Shown one piece after another: positions 25,986 through 34,835 of a DNA stretch of 35,994 nucleotides. Origin of the DNA: Ignavibacteriaceae bacterium (GTDB taxonomy: Bacteria; Bacteroidota; Ignavibacteria; Ignavibacteriales; Ignavibacteriaceae); NCBI GenBank assembly GCA_013388515.1, contig JACAFC010000189.1, positions 1 to 35,994 of the forward strand, read 5' to 3'. Position 1 is the first letter of the stretch. Every line of letters begins with the position of its first letter. The notes beneath the pieces were generated by a model that did not search any database, was not told the DNA's origin, and was given only the letters and a program-made list of their open reading frames with translations. A program made the position numbers and the translations under genes.

Positions 25986-27806
25986 ATGTCCACCGGAGCT
26001 AAAGAGACAAAGAAACATTTACCAACTGTTGAAGATTTTGAGAAGGCAAAAAAGGAATTTAATAACACTTACAGCCAGGAAGAATTTTTAGCGCTAGCAA
26101 AACTATACTCTGAATCATTCCGTGATGTTAAAGAAGGAGAATTAATTAAGGGAAAAATAATTCGAATTCAAGGGGATCAAGTTATACTCGACGTTGGATT
26201 TAAATCTGAAGGTGCAGTTTCCAAATTAGAATTTAGCAATCCAGATGAATTAAAAATTGGTCGTGAAGTTGAAGTTGTTCTTGAAAGTGTAGAAGATGTA
26301 GAAGGAAACCTTGTTCTTAGTAAACAACGAGCAGATTTCTTAAAAATTTGGGATCGCGTTTTACGCGCACACGATACCGGCGAAATTATTCAAGGTAAAA
26401 TTGTTAAGCGAATTAAAGGCGGTATGGTTGTTGACCTAATGGGAATGGAGGCATTCTTGCCAGGTTCACAAATCGATATTAGACCAATTCGGGATTTTGA
26501 TGTGTTTGTGGGACAAATGATGGACTTTAAAGTTGTTAAAGTTAACATTCCTACAGAAAACGTTGTTGTTTCACACAAAGTTTTGGTTGAAGAAGAAATC
26601 TCTGACCAAAGAAATGCCATACTGAATAGTTTAGAAAAGGGGCAAATACTGGAAGGCATTGTTAAAGCAATTACCGATTTTGGTGTATTTGTCGATCTTG
26701 GCGGTGTTGATGGGTTGATTCACATTACCGATCTCAGCTGGGGCAGAATAAATCATCCAAGCGAAGTAGTTAAACTCGATCAAACTATAAAAGTAGTTGT
26801 AACCGATTATGATGAAGAGAAGAAACGAATTTCACTCAGCTTAAAGAAGCTTCTCCCCCATCCATGGGAAAATATTGATGAAAAATTAAAGATCGGGGAT
26901 AAAGTTTCGGGTAGAGTTGTATCATTAACTGAATATGGCGCTTTCATAGAAATTGAAAAAGGAATAGAAGGACTAATTCACAATTCAGAAATGAGCTGGA
27001 CACAACATGTTAAACATCCTTCGCAAGTTGTAGCAATGGGACAAATTGTTGAAGCTGTAGTACTTAGCTTAGATAAAGAAGAGAAAAAGATTTCTCTTGG
27101 TATCAAACAGCTGGAACCAGATCCATGGCAAACGTTAATGCAAAAATATCCAGTTGGATCACAACATTCAGGAATTGCCCGTAATCTTACCAACTTTGGT
27201 GTATTTATTGAGCTTGAACCAGGTGTGGATGGTTTAGTACATATTTCGGATTTATCATGGACAAAGAAAATCCGGCATCCCGGTGAAGTTGTTAAAAAAG
27301 GTGAAAGACTTGATGTAATCGTTCTTGGTGTTGATGTTGATCAGCGAAAAATATCTTTGGGTCATAAGCAAATTCATGATAACCCGTGGGACACTTTTGA
27401 GAAGACTTATGGTGTTGGCGCTGTTACTCAAGGCAAAGTTGTTAGAATTATTGAGAAAGGCTTAATTGCAGAACTTCCTGATAAAGTTGATGGCTTTGTA
27501 CCAGCTACACTTTTAACGCCTGCAAAAATTAAAAACGTAGCAAATCATTTTCCGATTGATGATATAATTCCGCTAAAGGTTATTGAGTTTGATAAGGAAA
27601 ACAAGAAAATTGTTCTTAGCGCATTAGCAGTTTTGAAGGATAGACCGGAAGAAGAGATTCGTGCATATCTTGATAAGCATAAAATGGAACGAGTCTCAGT
27701 ATCTGAAATTCAATCTGCAGAAACCACTGCAATTGATGCTTCGGAATTCCCAATATTCGAAGTTCCGGGAGAAAATCCTCCACCCCCAACTGAACTTAAA
27801 CAATAA
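25986..27806 (+). CDS. rpsA: 30S ribosomal protein S1
   Basis: Binds mRNA leaders on the 30S subunit and aids initiation. Six S1 RNA-binding domains can be read at about 56-120, 137-205, 222-291, 307-377, 394-464 and 481-548. The central ones show the DFGVFVDLG..GLIHxSDLSW pattern. 606 residues is slightly longer than the E. coli protein; the extra is an N-terminal segment of about 50 residues. A strong AGGAGG lies just before the ATG. A good terminator hairpin follows. Many genes nearby lack a Shine-Dalgarno, so S1-dependent initiation may matter here. Confidence 0.97.
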   Translation: MSTGAKETKKHLPTVEDFEKAKKEFNNTYSQEEFLALAKLYSESFRDVKEGELIKGKIIRIQGDQVILDVGFKSEGAVSKLEFSNPDELKIGREVEVVLESVEDVEGNLVLSKQRADFLKIWDRVLRAHDTGEIIQGKIVKRIKGGMVVDLMGMEAFLPGSQIDIRPIRDFDVFVGQMMDFKVVKVNIPTENVVVSHKVLVEEEISDQRNAILNSLEKGQILEGIVKAITDFGVFVDLGGVDGLIHITDLSWGRINHPSEVVKLDQTIKVVVTDYDEEKKRISLSLKKLLPHPWENIDEKLKIGDKVSGRVVSLTEYGAFIEIEKGIEGLIHNSEMSWTQHVKHPSQVVAMGQIVEAVVLSLDKEEKKISLGIKQLEPDPWQTLMQKYPVGSQHSGIARNLTNFGVFIELEPGVDGLVHISDLSWTKKIRHPGEVVKKGERLDVIVLGVDVDQRKISLGHKQIHDNPWDTFEKTYGVGAVTQGKVVRIIEKGLIAELPDKVDGFVPATLLTPAKIKNVANHFPIDDIIPLKVIEFDKENKKIVLSALAVLKDRPEEEIRAYLDKHKMERVSVSEIQSAETTAIDASEFPIFEVPGENPPPPTELKQ

Positions 27807-27817
27807 TTCTGGAAATT

Positions 27818-27848
27818 GAGCGGAAGTATTCCTTCCGCTCTTTCTTTC
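27818..27848 (+). terminator. Intrinsic terminator after rpsA
   Basis: A perfect 9-bp stem, gagcggaag (27818-27826) with cttccgctc (27832-27840) and a 5-base loop, is followed by tttctttc. It lies 11 bases after the rpsA stop and is the clearest rho-independent terminator in the window. Confidence 0.85.
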
Positions 27849-27861
27849 AATCAAACTATAC

Positions 27862-29184
27862 ATGAAAGTTGCGTTACACACACTAGGCTGCAAACTTAAT
27901 TATTCCGAATCATCTTCGATTGCCACCCAATTCTTAACTAAAAATTTTGAAATTACAGATGATAAAGAACACGCTGATGTTTATGTGATTAATACTTGCA
28001 CTGTTACTGAAAATGCCGAACGGGAGTGCAGACAAGTCGTGCGACGTTTCCTTCGCCAAAATCCGGAAGCTTTCATTATTGTAACTGGATGTTATGCTCA
28101 ACTCCGACCAGAAGAAATTTCAGCAATTAAAGGGGTTGATGCTGTGCTTGGCAACGCTGAAAAATTTGATATTTTTTCATTGATAAGCGATTTTCGAAAG
28201 AAAGATTTGTCGTGCGTTTTTGTTGCGCCAATAGATGAGCATAAAGAATTCGGACAGGCTCAGTCATCAGAAAATGACGGCAGAACTCGTGCATACTTTA
28301 AGATACAAGATGGCTGCGATTATAAATGTACTTTCTGCACAATACCTTTAGCAAGAGGTAAAAGCCGCAGTATGAATCCAGATGAATTAGAAATTGAATT
28401 TAACAAACTGTTAGATTCTGGTTATAAAGAAATTATTTTAACTGGAGTAAATGTTGGGGATTATGGGAAGTCAATCAATACAAATTTATATCAACTTCTA
28501 CTTCGATTGATAAAAATTGAAGGAGATTTCAGGATTAGAGTTAGTTCAATAGAGCCAAATTTACTCAACGATGAAATTCTTGAATTGACAGCCGAAAGTA
28601 ATAAGCTGTGTAAACATTTTCACGTACCATTACAGAGTGGAAGCGATAGGATCCTGAAACTGATGCAAAGGCGTTATATCTCTAGTGATTATAAAAATCT
28701 GATTTTCAAAATTAAAAATCGCATTCCGGATGCCGGAGTTGGTGTTGATGTAATAGTTGGCTTTCCAGGTGAAACAAAGGAAGATTTTAAAATAACACAT
28801 CAATTTCTTAGTGATCTCCCAATCTCTTACCTGCACGTCTTCACTTATTCGGAAAGACCTGACACAAAAGCTATTAATATGAATCAGAAAGTAGATATGT
28901 TTGAACGCCGTGAGAGAAATAATATTCTGAGGATTTTAAGCACAAAAAAACGTCGTGAGTTTTTGGATGAGATGATTGGAAAAAATGTTAATGTACTTTT
29001 CGAGCATGAAAATCACCGTGGGATTATGAAAGGTTTCTCGTCCAATTACGTAAGAGTTTGCCATCCTTTCAACTCTGAATTGACAAATATGATAATACCT
29101 ATGAGACTAAATTCCATCATAGATGATGAAGCACATGGAGAAATTTTGGATACAAAAAAAGCAGTTGACTTAATTGTAAATTAA
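27862..29184 (+). CDS. mtaB: tRNA t6A37 methylthiotransferase MtaB
   Basis: Radical-SAM enzyme that adds a methylthio group to N6-threonylcarbamoyladenosine at position 37 of tRNA. The N-terminal domain carries three cluster cysteines in TLGCKLNYSES (C10), NTCTVTE (C46) and VTGCYAQ (C77). The radical-SAM triad is GCDYKCTFC (C152, C156, C159). The TLGCKLN opening marks the MtaB branch rather than MiaB or RimO. A TRAM-like C-terminal domain follows from about residue 375. It starts 55 bases after rpsA beyond the terminator, so it needs readthrough or its own promoter. No Shine-Dalgarno is evident. Confidence 0.93.
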   Translation: MKVALHTLGCKLNYSESSSIATQFLTKNFEITDDKEHADVYVINTCTVTENAERECRQVVRRFLRQNPEAFIIVTGCYAQLRPEEISAIKGVDAVLGNAEKFDIFSLISDFRKKDLSCVFVAPIDEHKEFGQAQSSENDGRTRAYFKIQDGCDYKCTFCTIPLARGKSRSMNPDELEIEFNKLLDSGYKEIILTGVNVGDYGKSINTNLYQLLLRLIKIEGDFRIRVSSIEPNLLNDEILELTAESNKLCKHFHVPLQSGSDRILKLMQRRYISSDYKNLIFKIKNRIPDAGVGVDVIVGFPGETKEDFKITHQFLSDLPISYLHVFTYSERPDTKAINMNQKVDMFERRERNNILRILSTKKRREFLDEMIGKNVNVLFEHENHRGIMKGFSSNYVRVCHPFNSELTNMIIPMRLNSIIDDEAHGEILDTKKAVDLIVN

Positions 29185-29205
29185 AGCTTAAGTTTCCGCA
29201 AGGTT

Positions 29206-29943
29206 ATGAAAAAAATACTTTTATTACTCCTAATTACTCACTCTGCCTTTATTTTCTCACAGGAAATTGAGCATAGAAATCTGCTTGAGCTTAAAAATGA
29301 ATTAAAGCTTACGGAGATCAAATCAGAAAATGAAATTACTCTTAATCAACCTGCTGATTTTAAAAAGAAAAATGCGGGATTAGCTATGCTTTTTTCGCTC
29401 CTGCTTCCTGGAATGGGAGAACTTTATGCCCAATCGTATGAAAGCGGTAAATACTTTACAATTGCTGAGGGCGTTCTTTGGGGCACATATATTGGAATTA
29501 ACAGTTATGGAAATTGGCAGAAAGATAGATACCGAAGTTTTGCTGCTTCAAACGGCGGCGTAAATCTGGAGGGAAAGGATGACGATTACTTTGCAACAAT
29601 CAGCGAGTATTTAAGCATAGAACAGTACAATAATGAAAAAGCTCTAGAGAGAAATTATACTGATATGCTTAACGAAAATAAATATTTTTGGAAATGGTCC
29701 AGCGACGATAGACGAACCTACAGAAGTATGTGGGTTTCCAGTGAACAGGCATTTAATAATTTAAGATTTGTTGTTGGCGCTCTAATTATAAATAGAATTG
29801 CCAGCGTTGTGAATGCGGTTAGATTAGTTGCAAAATATAACAAACAGCAAAATGAGGAAGTAAGCTGGAATATTTCTGCGAGTGTTGAAAATTCAATTAA
29901 CCTTCCAAATCATTTAACACTTAATTTTCAAACGCAATTTTAA
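29206..29943 (+). CDS. Small exported/membrane protein, DUF5683-like
   Basis: 245 residues with a clear signal peptide (KKILLLLLITHSAFIFSQ). A hydrophobic segment GLAMLFSLLLPGMGELYAQ with nearby SGKYFTIAEGVLWGTYIGIN (about 57-98) resembles the LPGxGxxYxG...G motif of the DUF5683 family in Bacteroidota. A further hydrophobic stretch, LRFVVGALIINRIASVVNAV (about 185-204), precedes a C-terminus ending in LTLNFQTQF, with a final Phe as in outer-membrane beta strands. The function is unknown. It starts 21 bases after mtaB and may be co-transcribed with it. Confidence 0.75.
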   Translation: MKKILLLLLITHSAFIFSQEIEHRNLLELKNELKLTEIKSENEITLNQPADFKKKNAGLAMLFSLLLPGMGELYAQSYESGKYFTIAEGVLWGTYIGINSYGNWQKDRYRSFAASNGGVNLEGKDDDYFATISEYLSIEQYNNEKALERNYTDMLNENKYFWKWSSDDRRTYRSMWVSSEQAFNNLRFVVGALIINRIASVVNAVRLVAKYNKQQNEEVSWNISASVENSINLPNHLTLNFQTQF

Positions 29944-30085
29944 TCCAAAGCATAATCTTCCTTCGAGTCGCTAAAACTCAAAATATGATTACTGTAGTCT
30001 CAGATATTAAGCACTGTAAAAGTATATTTCAAATTAAGGGTGAAAAGAATGTTCCCTTTTAGCTATAATTTTTTGTTTTAGCACA

Positions 30086-30439
30086 TTAGACAATTGAATT
30101 CAATCTAAGCAGCTCTTCATGAATAGGTTTTAGATAATTTTCTTGAAGTGTAGTTGCTCCTCCCATCACAACTTTTCCTGAATTTTCATTAGCAAAAAAT
30201 AAAATCATTTTTTATTCCTGTTCAAAATTATATCGAATAAAAAATCCCCAATTTTCATAATCATTTCTGATTATCCATTCTCATGCTTTACTCAAAACAT
30301 AACCGTTCCAGAAAAAACTCAAGATATTTTTATTTAAAGCCTTGAAATGTTGGACACCCAGCAGGATTATTGCAGTGTAAAACATTAAATCAAAAGAACT
30401 TTTGTCACCTATTACATTTCCAAAATCAGAATTATTCAA
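30086..30439 (-). pseudogene. Decayed coding remnant with two in-frame stops
   Basis: In the 639-base gap between 29943 and 30583, one minus-strand frame reads as protein-like for about 117 codons, broken by TGA at 30281-30283 and TAA at 30212-30214. The first part includes FDLMFYTAIILLGVQHFKAL and ILSFFWNGYVLSKA, the middle EWIIRNDYENWGFFIRYNFE, the last KVVMGGATTLQENYLKPIHE. I recognise no family. The last piece (30086-30208, 40 residues) has its own ATG with AGGA seven bases upstream and might be a small gene. The rest of the gap, apart from the argC promoter, shows nothing clear. Confidence 0.35.
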
Positions 30440-30523
30440 TCATACAGCTTTCTGGGTCAAAAACACAAGGTGTCTATTAGGATTTTAACAAACATTATTT
30501 TTACATATTTATACATTTTACTA

Positions 30524-30550
30524 TTGACAAAGCTAAATAAATCGTATAAT
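30524..30550 (+). promoter_or_regulatory. Candidate promoter of the arginine operon
   Basis: TTGACA at 30524-30529 and TATAAT at 30545-30550 are exact consensus boxes, but the 15-base spacing is short. They lie 33 bases before the argC start. Two similar sites, each read on the minus strand (TGTATAAATATGTA for 30502-30515, TGTATAATTATAA for 30565-30577), flank the promoter and loosely resemble ARG boxes for ArgR, whose gene is in this operon. Confidence 0.5.
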
Positions 30551-30582
30551 TTCACGATACTTAATTATAATTATACATTAAA

Positions 30583-31659
30583 TTGAATACATTGGATAAA
30601 ATAAATATAGCACTTATTGGTGGTACAGGTTATACTGGCAAAGAGCTACTGAAACTTCTCGCCACCCACCCTAATGTAGGGAGGATTGAAATTTATGCAC
30701 TATCTACCGCTGGACACTCAGTTTTGGATATTTTCCCGGAATTATGCGGAAGTGTAGAAGATATACAGATTAAATCCATTAACAATTTGGATTATAATGA
30801 AGATTTGTACTTTACTGCGCTTCCACATGGAGAAACGCTGAATTACATTCCTCATTTAATTGCGGAAGGCAAAAAAGTGATTGACATTGGCGGCGATTAC
30901 AGACTAGCATCATCTGCACTTTATAAACAGTGGTACGGATTCGAACATACTTCCTATGAGCTTCTAAAAACCAAAGTTTACGGGCTTGCTGATGTTCTGG
31001 AAGACTCTGATTACAAATATGATTTGATTGCCAACCCCGGTTGTTACCCAACTGCAACATTAATCCCACTACTTCCAATTGTCGAACACTTTGCAGATGA
31101 TATTATTGCAGTTAGCACAGTCGCATACTCTGGAGTCAGCGGAGCGGGTAAATCTGCTAAAGCGGAATTAATGATGGCTGAAATGTTCGGAAATGTTAAA
31201 GCATATAATCTTAACAAGCACAGACACGAGCCGTAAATTGTTCAAGTGCTTCAAAGTGTAGGATTGAGAAACAAACCTTACAGTTTTTCAACTCACTTAC
31301 TGCCAATTGCAACGGGAATTTATTCTACAACTACTGTTCACCTTAATTTTGATATATCTCAAGTAGAAGTTGATAAGGCGATCAAGCAAAAATATTCATC
31401 AGCTCCGTTTGTGAGGATCAGAAAAACTCCACCCGAAATTAAATGGGTGTTAGGAACAAACTTCTGCGATATTCATGCTTCTGTGGGTCCAAGCAGAATT
31501 ATTCTCACATCGACAATTGATAACTTAATTAAAGGAGCCGCAGGTCAAGCTGTTCAGAACATGAATAGACTTTATGGATTTGATCAGACTACAGGCTTAA
31601 TCCCAAGTAATAATTCTATTCCTCAATTTTTCGAAGAAAATGCTAAAACAGGACTATGA
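30583..31659 (+). pseudogene. argC: N-acetyl-gamma-glutamyl-phosphate reductase, interrupted by one in-frame TAA
   Basis: The third step of arginine synthesis, reducing acetylglutamyl phosphate to the semialdehyde. The dinucleotide motif GGTGYTGKE (13-21), the catalytic Cys in ANPGCYPTA (C154) and the His region NKHRHEP (211-217) are all present. Codon 218 (31234-31236) is TAA, and the same frame continues to 31659 with STHLLPIATGIYSTTT, for about 358 codons in total, the expected size. Relatives read HRHxPEI here, so a GAA-to-TAA change is the simplest cause. The C-terminal third is part of the fold, so a truncated product should be inactive. The start is TTG without a clear Shine-Dalgarno. 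The end overlaps argJ as ATGA. Sequencing error or stop suppression are alternatives. Confidence 0.88.
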
Positions 31660-32861
31660 TTGAATACTTAGAAAACGGTACAATAACTTCAGTTAAAGGA
31701 ATAAAAGCCGCAGGTGTTTTTTGCGGATTGAAAAAGCAAAAGAAAGATTTAGCTCTAATATTCTCAGATTACCTGGCAACTGTCGGCGGAACATTCACCC
31801 TTAACAAGGTGAAAGCTGCTCCCCTGCTTATCTCACAAGATATTATTGCGAAAGATCAGAAAGTGAAAGCTATTTTAATTAACTCAGGCAATGCAAATGC
31901 ATGTACAGGTGAGCAAGGATTTGAGAATGCAATTAAAACACAGATTTTCACTGCCGAACATTTTAGCATTAGTAAAGATGAAGTGCTGATTTCTTCGACT
32001 GGAGTTATTGGACAGCAGCTTAATGTTGAAAAAATCAAAGAAGGAATAAAAAGTATTCAGCTTTCCAGTGAACTTTCTGCAGGGCATGATGCTGCTGAAG
32101 CAATTCTAACAACGGATACATTTCCAAAATCATTTGCGTGTAAAGTTAAGCTTAGCAAAGGCGAAATTAGAATTGGTGGAATCTGCAAAGGAAGTGGAAT
32201 GATTATGCCGAATATGGCAACAATGCTGGCATTTATTGCCACAGATGCTGAAATGCCGAAACCTCTTGTTCAAAAACTGATTGCAGAAGCCGTTAACAAA
32301 TCGTTTAACAGAATTTCCGTGGATGGTGATACAAGCACAAACGACATGGTTGTTCTTATGGCTAACGGCGCATCGAGTATTTCAATTATTGAAGGAGATC
32401 AAGATTATCAGCTTTTCAAAGCGGCATTGATAGACCTTTGCAAAAAAATGGCAATGGCAATTGTTAAAGATGGTGAAGGTGCTACAAAATTTATTTCAGT
32501 AAAAGTAGCTTCGGCTAAATCTGAAATTGATGCGGACTCAGCAGCAAAGGCAATTGTAAATTCTCCTTTAGTTAAAACCGCACTTTATGGTGCAGATGCA
32601 AACTGGGGACGAATTTTATCTGCCGTAGGTAATAGCGGAATCAACTTCTGCCCGGAAAAAGTTATGATAAAAATTGGCGATTTACATCTTCTGAATCCCG
32701 GCTACGATTCAAACTTTGATGAATCAATAGCAAAGGAAATCTTATTGAAGAAAAATGTTGATATTACAGTTGAGCTAAACGAAGGTGATGCATCAACTAC
32801 TTGGTGGACCTGTGACTTTTCGGAACAGTACGTAAAAATAAATGCTAATTACAGAACATAA
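31656..32861 (+). CDS. argJ: Glutamate N-acetyltransferase / ornithine acetyltransferase
   Basis: Moves the acetyl group from N-acetylornithine to glutamate, closing the acetyl cycle. The self-cleavage site GMIMPNMATML (181-191) is intact, with T189 as the new N-terminal nucleophile of the beta chain. NSGNANACTG (76-85) and the C-terminal ADANWGRILSAVGNSG are typical. 401 residues is normal. The ATG overlaps the argC TGA, so its translation depends on ribosomes finishing argC; the stop inside argC could reduce this. I cannot tell whether it is the bifunctional form that also uses acetyl-CoA. No argA or argF is in the window. Confidence 0.96.
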   Translation: MIEYLENGTITSVKGIKAAGVFCGLKKQKKDLALIFSDYLATVGGTFTLNKVKAAPLLISQDIIAKDQKVKAILINSGNANACTGEQGFENAIKTQIFTAEHFSISKDEVLISSTGVIGQQLNVEKIKEGIKSIQLSSELSAGHDAAEAILTTDTFPKSFACKVKLSKGEIRIGGICKGSGMIMPNMATMLAFIATDAEMPKPLVQKLIAEAVNKSFNRISVDGDTSTNDMVVLMANGASSISIIEGDQDYQLFKAALIDLCKKMAMAIVKDGEGATKFISVKVASAKSEIDADSAAKAIVNSPLVKTALYGADANWGRILSAVGNSGINFCPEKVMIKIGDLHLLNPGYDSNFDESIAKEILLKKNVDITVELNEGDASTTWWTCDFSEQYVKINANYRT

Positions 32862-32872
32862 TAAGGATAATT

Positions 32873-33652
32873 ATGAAAACTGCAGTGATTAAGTTAAGCG
32901 GAAAATCGATAGATCAGTTTCTTTCAGAAGAAACGTGGATAATGCAAATCAAAAATTTTCTGCACCAGTATGATGGGATGGTAATTGTTCATGGTGCAGG
33001 AAATATCATTTCGGATTGGGCAACAAAACTCGGATGTAAAAGTGAATTTGTTAACGGTCATCGTGTAACTGATGATGATATGATGGATATTGTTGCCGCT
33101 GTTCAAAACGGTTTAGTAAATGCAAAAATTGTCTCTCGCCTTTTGGCAAAAAATATAAAAGCTGCCGGTTATAATGGAATAGATAATGATCTATTTGTTG
33201 CTGAATATTATAACACCGAACTTGGTTATGTTGGCGTACCAAAACTCAATTCTCAAACCCAATGGCTAAAAGATTTGATTATGGCCAAAACTATTCCTGT
33301 GTTTGCAAGTATTTGTCGTGATTCTGAAGGACACTTAATGAATGTAAATGCTGATTTATTTACCATGGTACTAGCTGAATCCATTCAAGCTGATTCAGTA
33401 ATTTTTCTTTCCGATGTGGAAGGGGTTAAAATTTATGGAACTACTCAAACTCATATTTCTGAGAGTGATATTCACCATGGCATAAAAAACGGTGAAATAA
33501 AAGATGGCATGATTCCTAAACTACAAAGCAGTCTTAACTTAATTAAAAAAGGTGTAAACAAAGTCTGGATTGGAAACGATCTGCATCAATTAACACATAC
33601 TTCAAAATCGAAAGGAACTTGGGTTGTATCATCAAGCAAAGTCAGTGCTTGA
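32873..33652 (+). CDS. argB: Acetylglutamate kinase
   Basis: Phosphorylates N-acetylglutamate, the second pathway step. The amino acid kinase fold is clear: VIKLSGKSID (5-14) with the phosphate-binding lysine, IVHGAGN (38-44), the substrate Arg in GHRVTDDD (R64), LMNVNADL and the closing DGMIPKL. 259 residues without the N-terminal helix of arginine-inhibited enzymes, so it resembles the short E. coli type that is not feedback regulated; this is inference. AAGGA lies before the ATG. It starts 11 bases after argJ and overlaps argD. Confidence 0.94.
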   Translation: MKTAVIKLSGKSIDQFLSEETWIMQIKNFLHQYDGMVIVHGAGNIISDWATKLGCKSEFVNGHRVTDDDMMDIVAAVQNGLVNAKIVSRLLAKNIKAAGYNGIDNDLFVAEYYNTELGYVGVPKLNSQTQWLKDLIMAKTIPVFASICRDSEGHLMNVNADLFTMVLAESIQADSVIFLSDVEGVKIYGTTQTHISESDIHHGIKNGEIKDGMIPKLQSSLNLIKKGVNKVWIGNDLHQLTHTSKSKGTWVVSSSKVSA

Positions 33653-34808
33653 ATCTGATTCGGCACTGCTAAAAATTTATAAAAAATTTCCTATTGAATT
33701 TGCTTACGGAAATGGAGTTTTTCTTTATGATAAGAGTGGCGACAAATATCTCGATTTTTTATCTGGCATAGCAGTTACGGGATTTGGCCATTCTCATCCT
33801 GCAATAAAAAAAGCTGTTGAAGAGCAGCTTAACTCGCTCTGGCATACTTCAAACCTTTTTGAATCAAGCAGTCAGCAAATCTTAGCTGATAAATTAGCAG
33901 AAGTTTCAGGATTAGAAAAAGTTTTTTTCAGTAATTCCGGAACTGAAGCAAACGAAGCAGCGATAAAATTTGCTAGGAAATTCGGCGAAGAAAAAACTAC
34001 TATTATAACGGCTGTGGGAAGTTTTCACGGACGAACTATGGGAAGTCTTTCTGCCTCCGCACAAGTAAAATTATGGAATGGATTTCGACCTCTTACTCCG
34101 GGATTTAAATATGTTGCTTTTAATGATGCCGATGCACTTCGTCATTCAATAACTGATGATGTATGCGCTGTAATGCTGGAACCCATTCAAGGTGAAGGTG
34201 GAATTGTGGTTCCAGCACCTAATTATCTCAAAGAGGTTGAGGCGATCTGCAAAGAGAATAATTTGCTTTTAATTCTCGATGAAGTTCAAACAGGAATGGG
34301 TAGAACAGGAAAATTCTTCGCTCATCAATGGTTTGATATTCAGCCGGATATTATAACAATAGCAAAAGGAATTGCAAACGGTTTACCGCTGGGTGCAACA
34401 ATAATTTCACCTAAAGTTGCAGTAAAAATTCAAGCTGGTGATCATGGCTCTACTTTTGGCGGGAATCCGGTTTCCGTTGCAGCCGCCATCGCAGTAATGA
34501 ATATGCTTAGCGAAGATGTACTTAACCAAATTTCGAATTCAGGCACTTATTTAATTAACGAATTAAAAAAACTTAAATCACTGTTCATAAAAGATGTTAG
34601 AGGATTAGGTTTGATGATTGGTATAGAGTTCAGTGATACAATTACAAATTCCCAAATTGTAGAGGCATTGCTTGCTAAAAAAGTTGTGGTTTATCAAGCT
34701 GGAAGAAACACAGTTCGTTTACTTCCGCCGTATACAATTGATAGAGCACATATCTCGCATTTTATACAAACATTTAAAAGTGTTTTAAATGATTTACATT
34801 TGGAATAA
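33624..34808 (+). CDS. argD: Acetylornithine aminotransferase
   Basis: PLP enzyme (class III aminotransferase) making N-acetylornithine from the semialdehyde. The motifs are FSNSGTEANEAAIKFAR (102-118), GSFHGRTMG (132-140), LDEVQTGMGRTG (218-229) and the PLP lysine in ITIAKGIANGLPLG (K248). It is 394 residues from the TTG at 33624, which has AAAGGAA seven bases upstream and overlaps argB by 29 bases. An in-frame GTG at 33645 would give 387 residues and a more typical N-terminus, so the start is open. ArgD can also serve lysine synthesis. Confidence 0.94.
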   Translation: MYHQAKSVLESDSALLKIYKKFPIEFAYGNGVFLYDKSGDKYLDFLSGIAVTGFGHSHPAIKKAVEEQLNSLWHTSNLFESSSQQILADKLAEVSGLEKVFFSNSGTEANEAAIKFARKFGEEKTTIITAVGSFHGRTMGSLSASAQVKLWNGFRPLTPGFKYVAFNDADALRHSITDDVCAVMLEPIQGEGGIVVPAPNYLKEVEAICKENNLLLILDEVQTGMGRTGKFFAHQWFDIQPDIITIAKGIANGLPLGATIISPKVAVKIQAGDHGSTFGGNPVSVAAAIAVMNMLSEDVLNQISNSGTYLINELKKLKSLFIKDVRGLGLMIGIEFSDTITNSQIVEALLAKKVVVYQAGRNTVRLLPPYTIDRAHISHFIQTFKSVLNDLHLE

Positions 34809-34835
34809 TAATATTATTTCAATTGGAGGTCATAA

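Noticed and set aside
7212-31236. Reassignment of TAA to a sense codon
   Set aside because: TAA ends many intact genes here (for example the PEP carboxylase-like gene, rpsA, dnaX and mtaB) at positions matching family ends, so a general reassignment is not tenable.
31246-31659. A separate 137-residue protein before argJ
   Set aside because: It is the C-terminal part of ArgC in the same frame, separated only by the TAA at 31234.
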